Source: Roseicella sp. DB1501 (GTDB lineage Bacteria; Pseudomonadota; Alphaproteobacteria; Acetobacterales; Acetobacteraceae). From it: 64,000 nt of DNA. The notes beneath the pieces were generated by a model, which saw nothing but the letters and a program-made list of their open reading frames with translations, did no database searches and was not told the DNA's origin. Positions 57,597-64,000 of the stretch are shown here, in pieces (position 1 is the stretch's first letter; each line of letters starts with the position of its first letter). The DNA lies in assembly GCF_013112485.1 (NCBI RefSeq), contig NZ_JABFHG010000004.1, forward strand, positions 124,001-188,000, in the 5' to 3' direction. The position numbers were made by a program, and so were the translations under genes.

Positions 57597-58232
57597 ATGT
57601 ACAACCCGCCCGCCTTCCGGGAAGACCGCCCGGATATCCTCTACGGCCTGATCCGCGAGGCCCGCTTGGCGCTGCTCGTCTCCAACGGCGCCACCGGCGT
57701 GCCGGACGTGACGCATCTGCCGATGCTGCTGATCGAGGAGCAGGGCGTCCTGCTCGGCCATCTCGCGCGCGCCAACCCGCATGCCGCCGCGCTGCGCGAG
57801 GCCGGCCGGGCGCTCGCCATCTTCCGCGGCGCCGAAGCCTATGTCTCGCCCAATTGGTATCCATCGAAGGCCGAGCATCACCGGGTGGTGCCGACCTGGA
57901 ATTACGAGGCCGTGCATGTCGAGGGCACGGTCGAGATGATCGACGAGCCGGCGCGGCTGCACGCCATCGTCTCGCTCCTCACCGAGCGGCAGGAGGCGGC
58001 GCAGCCGCGGCCCTGGTCAGTGGAGGATGCGCCGGCGGCCTTCGTCGCCGGGCAGCTCAAGGGCATCCTCGGCGTGTCGTTGCGGATCGAGCGGCTAATC
58101 GGCAAGCGCAAGCTCAGCCAGAACCGGGACGCGGCCGATCGGGCGGGGGCGGAGGCCGGGCTGGCGTCGAGTGCCGATCCGCGCGACCGCGCCATGGCGG
58201 CGGTGATGAAAGGCGCTGCGCCTCGCCGCTGA
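57597..58232 (+). CDS. PaiB-like FMN-binding negative transcriptional regulator
   Basis: The protein has 211 residues and the PaiB layout: MYNPPAFRED start, THLPMLLIEEQGVLLGHLAR near residue 39, AYVSPNWYPSKAEHHRVVPT near 82, and TWNYEAVHVEG near 101. The fold is an FMN-binding split barrel. In Bacillus PaiB works with the acetyltransferase PaiA in repressing sporulation and protease genes; here the name is a family label only and no PaiA is nearby. Confidence 0.85.
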   Translation: MYNPPAFREDRPDILYGLIREARLALLVSNGATGVPDVTHLPMLLIEEQGVLLGHLARANPHAAALREAGRALAIFRGAEAYVSPNWYPSKAEHHRVVPTWNYEAVHVEGTVEMIDEPARLHAIVSLLTERQEAAQPRPWSVEDAPAAFVAGQLKGILGVSLRIERLIGKRKLSQNRDAADRAGAEAGLASSADPRDRAMAAVMKGAAPRR

Positions 58233-58602
58233 TACGGGCCTGCCCGATAGCCATCGGGAAGGGGGATAGCCCCCTGCTTTGGGGAAAGCAGGGGGCCGGC
58301 CCTACCGGCGCTTTGGGGGGGGACGGTCGGCAGGGCAGTTGCGCCTGCCCGGTTGGGGGAAGGGCAAGCGACAACAATCCGCAGCCCATCTAATGATTCC
58401 GACCCTGGTTTGCTCCCTACCCGATTCAATTATTTTGTGGATTATCTGCAATTTCCTGGGCCGCAACGGTCGCGATCCGGCCCGTTTCAGCCGGCGCTTG
58501 CGTCGCCCGCTGGCAGTCCGGGCGGCGGTCGACCCGACCGCGCCGGCCTGGATCGTTGCCATATCTCTGCGAAGGCGGCGGCAGTGCCGTCGCCGAACGG
58601 CG
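58233..58602. other. 370-base gap with hairpin cluster, no gene
   Basis: The first part folds repeatedly: GCCCGATAGCCATCGGG (58241-58257) and CCCCCTGCTTT-GGGG-AAAGCAGGGGG (58270-58295, 11-pair stem), then GCCGGCCCTACCGGC. A short AT-rich part follows (58426-58455). No ORF here is supported. The strong stem lacks a T-run, so termination is uncertain. Confidence 0.6.
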
Positions 58603-58791
58603 TCAGCCCGAGGTCTTCTGGGCCCGTCGCAGGGCGCGGCTCAGCAGCAGCAGCAGCAGGGCCGGCACGGCGAGGCCGGCGATGCGGAGCCATTCCGGGA
58701 TGGTCGGGCTTGGCAGCCAGAGCAGCGCCATCAGCGCCGCGGCGAGCAACGCCACCGCGCCCAGCAGGCGCAGAAGCCGGTAGAGCTTCAT
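58603..58791 (-). CDS. small two-helix membrane protein downstream of folD
   Basis: The 62-residue product has two hydrophobic segments (about 8-27 and 36-51) followed by a basic tail. It begins [20 protein letters not shown] and its ATG overlaps the folD stop by four bases (ATGA), so the two are coupled. The function is unknown. Confidence 0.6.
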   Translation of the reverse strand: MKLYRLLRLLGAVALLAAALMALLWLPSPTIPEWLRIAGLAVPALLLLLLSRALRRAQKTSG

Positions 58792-59690
58792 CGGTTGGCT
58801 GGCCCGTGCGACAGCCCCTCCGACAGGCCCATGGCATGGCTGCGGCGGGCGAGCGCCGCTTCCAGCGTGTTCTCGAGCAGGCAGGCGATGGTCATCGGCC
58901 CCACCCCGCCGGGCACCGGCGTGATGGCCGCCGCTCGCGGCAAGGCCTCGGCGAAGGCGACGTCGCCGACGAGCTTGCCATCGGCGCCGCGGTTGATGCC
59001 GATATCGATGACCACCGCCCCCTCGCCGATCCAGTCGCCGCGCACCAGCCCCGGTCGGCCGACCGCGGCCACCAGGATCTCGGCCCGCCGACACTCGCCG
59101 GGCAGGTCGCGGGTACGGGAATGCGCCATGGTCACCGTGCAATCGGCGGCGAGGAGAAGCTGCGCCATCGGCCGGCCGACGATCTGGCTGCGGCCGAGCA
59201 CCACGGCGCGGGCGCCGCGCAGGGGTGTTCCCGCCTCGCGCAGCAGGTGCATGACACCTTTCGGCGTGCAGGGGACGAGGCCGGGCTGCTGCGTGGCGAG
59301 CCGGCCGGCATTCACCGGATGGAAGCCGTCGACATCCTTCGCCGGATCGATGGCGGCGATCACCCTGTCCGGGCGGATCTGCGGCGGCAGCGGCAATTGC
59401 ACCAGGATGCCGTCCACCGCCGGGTCGATGTTGAGATCCTCGACCAGCATGAGCAGGTCGGATTCCCGGCAATCGGCCGGCAGGTGGATGGTGGCGCTGT
59501 CGAAGCCGGCGGCGGCGGCGGCGCGGTCCTTGTTTCGGACATAGACGCCGCTCGCCGGATCCTCGCCGACGCGCACCACGCGCAGGCCGGGCCGGAAGGG
59601 CAGGGTGGCGATCCGTGCCGCGAGCTGCTCACGCAGCCGCGCCGCCACTGCCTTGCCATCGATGATGCGCCCCGTCGCGGGGGAGTTCAT
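58788..59690 (-). CDS. folD: methylenetetrahydrofolate dehydrogenase / cyclohydrolase
   Basis: FolD interconverts 5,10-methylene- and 10-formyl-tetrahydrofolate in one-carbon metabolism. The 300-residue chain shows [14 protein letters not shown] near residue 50, [13 protein letters not shown] near 94, and the NADP motif [14 protein letters not shown] near 164, and [15 protein letters not shown] near 260. It overlaps the DUF167 gene by four bases upstream. The relation to formate is biochemical: 10-formyl-THF connects to formate, but no formate gene adjoins it. Confidence 0.95.
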   Translation of the reverse strand: MNSPATGRIIDGKAVAARLREQLAARIATLPFRPGLRVVRVGEDPASGVYVRNKDRAAAAAGFDSATIHLPADCRESDLLMLVEDLNIDPAVDGILVQLPLPPQIRPDRVIAAIDPAKDVDGFHPVNAGRLATQQPGLVPCTPKGVMHLLREAGTPLRGARAVVLGRSQIVGRPMAQLLLAADCTVTMAHSRTRDLPGECRRAEILVAAVGRPGLVRGDWIGEGAVVIDIGINRGADGKLVGDVAFAEALPRAAAITPVPGGVGPMTIACLLENTLEAALARRSHAMGLSEGLSHGPANR

Positions 59691-59986
59691 ACCAGCGCCT
59701 CCAGCCTTTCGCCGAGCGCCTCCGGGTTGCCGGCCACGAAGACCACCTTCTCCCGTCCTGCGCCCCCCTGTTCAACCGTTGCGACCGAGGGCGGCATGCC
59801 CAGGGCACGGGCCAGGGCGGCGCAGACCGCACGGTTGGCGCGGCCATCCTCCGGCGCTTCGGTCACCGAAATCTTAAGCCGCGGCCCATCGGCCCCGGGG
59901 ACGAAGCCCTGCAGCCCGGCCCGCCGCGCCCGCGGCTGCACCCGGATACGGACCGTGACGCCGTCGGCGCGGGCCCGCCACCACAT
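59687..59986 (-). CDS. DUF167 (YggU) family protein
   Basis: This 99-residue protein matches DUF167, with [18 protein letters not shown] near residue 9 and [19 protein letters not shown] near residue 40. The function is unknown. It is 3 bases after the YggT-like gene and overlaps folD by four bases, a common alphaproteobacterial YggT-YggU-FolD order. Confidence 0.88.
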   Translation of the reverse strand: MWWRARADGVTVRIRVQPRARRAGLQGFVPGADGPRLKISVTEAPEDGRANRAVCAALARALGMPPSVATVEQGGAGREKVVFVAGNPEALGERLEALV

Positions 59987-59989
59987 GGC

Positions 59990-60301
59990 TCAGAAGTACA
60001 TCCCGTTCCGCAGCAGGGCGTTGGCGGTCGCGGCGAGCAGCATCTTGCAGGCGGTGATGAGCAGCAGCACCACCAGCGGCGAGAGGTCGAGCGGCCCGAA
60101 ATTCGGCAGCACCCGCCGGATGCGGCCGAAGAGCGGCTCGGTCACCCGATAGAGGAAATCGGCGATCGTCCAGACCAGGCGGTTCCGCGTGTCGAGCACG
60201 CCGAACTGGATCAGCATCTGCATGATCACCGCGAGCAGGACCGCCCACCACAGCAGGTCGAGCACCGCGCTCGCCAGGAAGAAAACCACGTCGAGAAACA
60301 T
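59990..60301 (-). CDS. YggT family membrane protein
   Basis: The 103-residue protein has two membrane segments (about 9-33 and 74-95) with an amphipathic part RVTEPLFGRIRRVLPNFGPLDLSP between them, the signature of YggT. Members are linked to osmotic adaptation and cell division or thylakoid-related functions in different bacteria; the role here is unknown. First of the yggT-DUF167-folD-small gene cluster. Confidence 0.9.
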   Translation of the reverse strand: MFLDVVFFLASAVLDLLWWAVLLAVIMQMLIQFGVLDTRNRLVWTIADFLYRVTEPLFGRIRRVLPNFGPLDLSPLVVLLLITACKMLLAATANALLRNGMYF

Positions 60302-60450
60302 CGCCGGTCCCGCCAGAAACGCCGGCGCAACCTAGTGACGCAGCCGGGTTGCGACAAGCGCGCCACGGCTGCGGCAGGCATTCGGGTGCTCACGCCCCCC
60401 CCGATCCGCACCGGCCGGACCGGTCCGGCGGGGAAATCGCCGCGGCACGC

Positions 60451-60479
60451 TTGACCTGCCGGGCGGGCTGGGGCATATC
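60451..60479 (+). promoter_or_regulatory. sigma-70-type promoter candidate for tRNA-Ala
   Basis: TTGACC (60451-60456) is followed by a 17-base spacer and CATATC (60474-60479). The tRNA begins 40 bases after the -10 element, and a GC-rich discriminator with a CCCCGCGG/CCGCGGGG dyad follows. The spacing is ideal for a housekeeping promoter. Confidence 0.55.
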
Positions 60480-60518
60480 GCCGCTCCCCGCGGACCCCAA
60501 GCCGCGGGGCGATGGCAC

Positions 60519-60594
60519 GGGGCTGTAGCTCAGTTGGGAGAGCGCGTCGTTCGCAATGACGAGGCCAGCGGTTCGATCCCGCTCAGCTCCACCA
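60519..60594 (+). tRNA. tRNA-Ala (anticodon CGC)
   Basis: The 76-base gene encodes CCA. The acceptor stem is GGGGCTG with CAGCTCC (one G-U), the D-loop is AGTTGGGA, the anticodon loop TTCGCAA contains CGC (reads GCG, Ala), and the T-loop is TTCGATC. The G-U pair in the third acceptor position (G3-U70) is the Ala identity element recognised by AlaRS. Confidence 0.96.
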
Positions 60595-60661
60595 TCCCCC
60601 CTCCTGCACGACATCGCTGACAAACCGGACGCCTCGGGGCCGCACGCTGCGCCCGCCCGGC

Positions 60662-63589
60662 TCAGCCGCCGGCGGCCGAGCGTCGCATCAGCGTCTCCGG
60701 CGCGGCGCGGGCGGCGCAGGGACGGCGCAGCGGCAGCATGATGCGGAAGCGGCTGCCCATCTCCGGCACCGTCTCCACGGTGATGCTGCCGCCCATGCTC
60801 TCGAGCAGCATCCGGCTGATCGCCAGGCCGAGGCCGAGGCCGCCGAAGCGCCGCGCCACCGAGCTGTCGGCCTGGGAGAAGGGCTCGAAGAGCCGCGCCT
60901 CGGTCTCCGGCGGGATGCCGATGCCGGTATCGGCCACGACGATGCCGAGCCGCCAGCCCGCGGCATCCTCCTCGAGCGCCGCCGCCTCCAGCGAGATGCG
61001 GCCGGCATCGGTGAACTTCACGGCGTTGTCCAGCAGCTTGCGCAGGACCTGCCGCAGCCGCTCCTCGTCGCCGACGACCGCCTGCGGCAGGCCCGGATCG
61101 AGCAGCAGCACGAAATCCAGCCGCTTCGCCCTGGCGCGGGGGGCGATCAGCCGGGCCATGTCGGCCAGCGTCGCGCGCGGATCGAAGACCCCCTCGCGCA
61201 GCACCAGCCGCCCCCGCTCGAGCCGGGTGACGTCGAGGATGTCGTCCACCAGGCCGAGCAGCTGCCGCCCTGCCTCGACGACCATCTGCAGGTCCGCCAC
61301 CTGGTCGGGCCGGGGGTCGTGCGCCAGCAACACGTCGGTCAGCCCGATCACCGCGTTGAGGGGCGTGCGCAGCTCGTGGCTGACGATCGCCAGGAATTCG
61401 GTGCGGCTGCGGAGCGCCGCCTCGGCCGCCAGCCGCGCCGCCTGCTGCGCTTGCAGGGCGACCTGGCGGGCGGTGACGTCGCTGAAGGTATGCAGGGTGC
61501 GGCCATCGGGCAGGGACCGGACCCGCAGCTCCATGATGCGGCCCTGGCGTGTCCGCCGCATGACGGGGGCGGGTTCGCTGGCCCCGGCTTCGCTGGCCGC
61601 CTCCGCGGCCGGGGCGGCCGGCTCCGTGGCTGCCGGCATGGGGCGGGCATCGTCCTCCCCGGCCGGGCCGATCGCATGCTGCAGGATCTCCGGCATCGGC
61701 GTGCCCGGCTGCGTCAGCGCCGGCGGCAGGTCCAGCAGCTCGATCGCCACGCCGTTGATGAAGGCCAGGCGCTGCCCGGCATCGACCAAGGCGATGCCGA
61801 TCGGCGCATTCTCGAAGGCTGCGGCGAGGGCGGCGCGGGCGACCAGCGCCTCGTCGAGCGCCGCCGCCTCCGCCCGCAGCGCGGCGTGATGCGCGCTGAC
61901 ATCGGTGAAGGTGCGGATGAAGCGTCCGTCCGCGAGGAAGGTCGTCCGCACCTCCACCACGCGGCCATCCGGCTTCACCCGCTGATAGGCGAGGCCGGAC
62001 TCGGTCCGGTTCTGGATGGCGTCCCAGGAGCGCCGGATCTCCTCGCTGTCGGGATCGGTCTCGCCGGTCGCGTTCTGGTAGCGGATCATGTCCTCGATCG
62101 AGGTCCCGGGCCGGGCGAGTTCCGGCGGCAGCCCGGCGAGGTCGATCGCGGCCTGGTTGATCACCCGCACGCGGTTCTCGGCATCCACCAGCATCACGCC
62201 ATGCGGGACGCTCTCGAAGGCCGCCGTCATCGCCGCCTCGGCCGCCAGGGCCCGGTCGCGGGCGGCGGCGAGGGCCTCGGCCCCGTGCCGCGCCTCGGTG
62301 ATGTCGGTGAAGGTCCGCACATGGCTGCCGTCGCTGGCGTAATTCGTGCGGATCTCGAGGATGCGGCCATCCGGCCGGCTCCGCACGGTCACGAAGGGCG
62401 GGGAGCCGGGGCCGCCGAGGCTGTCGATATGGGTGTGGGGCGCCGGGCCGCCGCCGAACTCCCCGGCGCGGGCCTGCCAGTCGACGATATCCTCGATCCG
62501 CCGGCCGGGCACGACGAGCGCCGGCGGCAGGTCGAGCATCTCGGCGACCTGGCTGTTGGCGACCGCCACCCGGCGGCCGGGATCGATCATCATGATCCCC
62601 TGGCCGACATGCGAGATCACCGCCTCAAGCTGCGCCCGCGAGCGCGCCTCCTGCCGGCGGAAATGCAGGACGGTCAGCCAGATGGCGGCGATGCCGAAGG
62701 TGACGAGGGCGCCGACGGCGATGAGCTCGCGCTGCTCCTCGCGGGCCGGGGCCAGCACCGAATCGGCGGCGAGCCCGACGGCGACGATGAGCGGGCGCCC
62801 CTCGACCCGGTGATAGGCGAAGAAGCGGTCGATCCCGTCGAACGGGCCCACCGCACGCCGCGTCGTCTCCGTCGCACCGGCGCGGAAGGCCGCGATGCTG
62901 GCCGGCGGGACCACGGCGCCGACCAGGCTGACCGGCCGGGGGACGCGGGCGCGCAGCGCGCCATCCAGCCCGAAGAGCGCGATGACCGCATCCCGCAGCT
63001 CGAGCTGGCGGTAGAGGCGGGTGAAGGCGGCGCTGTCGAGGCTGACCAGGATGATGCCGACGAAGCCGCCCGCGGCGTCGCGCATCGGCCAGGCGATGTC
63101 GAGGGCCGTCCGGCCGTTGCCGGTCGGATGCAGCGCGCCGACCTCCAGCCTGTCCTGCTGCGGATCGGCCAGGATGGCGGTGACGATCGAGCGGTCGCGC
63201 AGCGTCGCTGGATCGGCGGACAGCGCCGAGCGGGAGAGGCGGATGCGGCCATCGGGGCCGAGGATGGCGGCATCGAGGATGTCAGGATCCGGATCGATCC
63301 CGAGCCAGGCGGGGATGGAGAAGCCGGCGGCGTCGCGGGCATGCAGCGCGGCGCCGAAGCGGAGGATGCTCTCGATCCCGCGCAGCCGGCCGGCGACGCT
63401 CGATTCCAGGGTGCGGGCGAGGGTGGCCGAGCTCTGCCAGCCGGCCTTCGCCGCCCGGCGGAACTCCGACTGCACGGCGATATGGACGAGCAGCCAGAGG
63501 AGCAGTACCAGGGCGGCCGTCATGACAAGCCCGGCCCGGTGCATCCACCAGGCTGGCCTGCCGACCTTGACCGCCGCGTCTGTCTGCAA
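60662..63589 (-). CDS. membrane sensor histidine kinase with three PAS domains
   Basis: The 975-residue sensor has a membrane helix near residues 18-38, an extracytoplasmic domain of about 240 residues resembling dCache-type sensors, a second helix near 290-310, then three similar PAS regions (about 318-440, 442-570 and 573-690, each with a motif like VDLPPAL-EDI or PPALTQPG and a following FTD or FSDV). The phosphorylated His738 lies in SHELRTPLN, and the ATPase core has a NAVKFTD N-box, DTGIGIP and FGGLGLGLAIS near the end. It lies behind a response regulator gene and probably phosphorylates it. No receiver is fused. Confidence 0.92.
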   Translation of the reverse strand: MQTDAAVKVGRPAWWMHRAGLVMTAALVLLLWLLVHIAVQSEFRRAAKAGWQSSATLARTLESSVAGRLRGIESILRFGAALHARDAAGFSIPAWLGIDPDPDILDAAILGPDGRIRLSRSALSADPATLRDRSIVTAILADPQQDRLEVGALHPTGNGRTALDIAWPMRDAAGGFVGIILVSLDSAAFTRLYRQLELRDAVIALFGLDGALRARVPRPVSLVGAVVPPASIAAFRAGATETTRRAVGPFDGIDRFFAYHRVEGRPLIVAVGLAADSVLAPAREEQRELIAVGALVTFGIAAIWLTVLHFRRQEARSRAQLEAVISHVGQGIMMIDPGRRVAVANSQVAEMLDLPPALVVPGRRIEDIVDWQARAGEFGGGPAPHTHIDSLGGPGSPPFVTVRSRPDGRILEIRTNYASDGSHVRTFTDITEARHGAEALAAARDRALAAEAAMTAAFESVPHGVMLVDAENRVRVINQAAIDLAGLPPELARPGTSIEDMIRYQNATGETDPDSEEIRRSWDAIQNRTESGLAYQRVKPDGRVVEVRTTFLADGRFIRTFTDVSAHHAALRAEAAALDEALVARAALAAAFENAPIGIALVDAGQRLAFINGVAIELLDLPPALTQPGTPMPEILQHAIGPAGEDDARPMPAATEPAAPAAEAASEAGASEPAPVMRRTRQGRIMELRVRSLPDGRTLHTFSDVTARQVALQAQQAARLAAEAALRSRTEFLAIVSHELRTPLNAVIGLTDVLLAHDPRPDQVADLQMVVEAGRQLLGLVDDILDVTRLERGRLVLREGVFDPRATLADMARLIAPRARAKRLDFVLLLDPGLPQAVVGDEERLRQVLRKLLDNAVKFTDAGRISLEAAALEEDAAGWRLGIVVADTGIGIPPETEARLFEPFSQADSSVARRFGGLGLGLAISRMLLESMGGSITVETVPEMGSRFRIMLPLRRPCAARAAPETLMRRSAAGG

Positions 63590-63722
63590 CTCCGTACTCC
63601 GGACCCGCGGCCGGATCGGGATGGCCTTCCTGGGGGGGCCGTCCCGCCGAGCCGCTACGTCCGGCGGTGTATCACAAAAATTTTAATCGCGCCTAATAGA
63701 TACGACAGGCGCGCAGAACGTC

Positions 63723-64000
63723 TCAGGCTGCGAGACGTTCGCCGGCCCGTGGCTCAAGCCGGTAGGCGCCGCGATCGGTGAGCAGGAGCTGCGGGTTCGC
63801 CGGATCGGCCTCCATCTTCTGCCGCAGGCGATAGATGTGCGTCTCCAGCGTGTGGGTGGTGACGCCGCTGTTGAAGCCCCAGACATCGGCGAGCAGCGTG
63901 GCGCGGTTCACCGGCGCCGCATTGGCCCGCAGCAGGTACTTCAGGATGCGGCATTCCTTGTCGGTCAGGCGCACCTTGCGGTTCTTCGCCGGATCGACCA
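63723..64000 (-). CDS. OmpR/PhoB-type response regulator, C-terminal part
   Basis: The window ends inside this gene, whose N-terminal receiver lies beyond base 64000. The visible part (about 92 residues) is the winged helix: RLTDKECRILKYLLRANAAP then VNRATLLADVWGF and THTLETHIYRLRQKME, ending GAYRLEP. It reads toward the sensor kinase gene, 133 bases away, so they form a two-component pair. The gap holds an AT-rich stretch (63675-63705) that may be a kinase promoter. Confidence 0.9.
   Translation of the reverse strand, partial: VDPAKNRKVRLTDKECRILKYLLRANAAPVNRATLLADVWGFNSGVTTHTLETHIYRLRQKMEADPANPQLLLTDRGAYRLEPRAGERLAA

Noticed and set aside
58270-58295. The 11-pair stem as a standard rho-independent terminator.
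   Set aside because: No T-run follows on either strand, so only a generic hairpin label is supported.

Overview
The window is about 70% GC, almost fully coding, and uses codons rich in third-position G and C. Its gene families (TRAP and Bug receptors, an AroK-AroB fusion, a membrane urate oxidase PuuD, a four-subunit NAD formate dehydrogenase and a complete selenocysteine pathway) point to an aerobic alphaproteobacterium. Acetobacteraceae (Roseomonas-like) is my best guess; this is inference, as no rRNA is present.

Layout. 1-2.2 kb: end of a TRAP transporter (dctP partial, dctQ, dctM). 2.3-5.9 kb, minus strand: MFS carrier, FAD-linked 2-hydroxyacid dehydrogenase and an amidinotransferase-fold hydrolase. 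6.0-16.3 kb, plus strand: a selenocysteine and formate block, with a membrane formate dehydrogenase (fdoG with an in-frame UGA, fdoH, fdoI), fdhE, selA, a Sel1-repeat gene, selB, tRNA-Sec and a small unknown gene, mostly overlapping or nearly so. 16.5-26.4 kb, minus strand: a LysR regulator, the cytosolic NAD formate dehydrogenase fdsGBA (Cys form), fdhD, fdsD, moeA, selD and a small exported protein. The two arms converge near 16.4 kb and together hold both formate dehydrogenases, their maturation factors and all four Sec genes.

26.7-36 kb: dihydroxyacetone kinase, peptide-type binding protein, AtzG-like protein with amidase, PadR with DUF2218, htpG, and an SDR reductase. 36-37.7 kb: a two-gene module with a Cys-form UGSC-family protein. 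37.8-42.9 kb: LysR, accA, xerD, a tiny membrane protein and aroKB. 43.2-49.7 kb: a CUT1-type ABC importer, an Ldh-family dehydrogenase and an unknown gene. 49.8-53.5 kb: Bug receptor, NCS2 permease and puuD. 53.5-60.3 kb: exported hydrolase-like protein, argG, small unknowns, NUDIX, PaiB-like protein, folD, DUF167 and YggT. 60.5-64 kb: tRNA-Ala(CGC), a hybrid PAS histidine kinase-type sensor and the end of an OmpR-type response regulator.

The intergenic DNA is itself structured. At least four copies of a mosaic of consecutive hairpins (with compensatory stem changes) lie at 16.4, 26.5, 31.8 and 49.7 kb. A fifth, at 35.8 kb, is split by a 103-bp insert. A second ~104-bp family occurs at 25.4 and 57.5 kb. 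No CRISPR, prophage or insertion sequence was seen.
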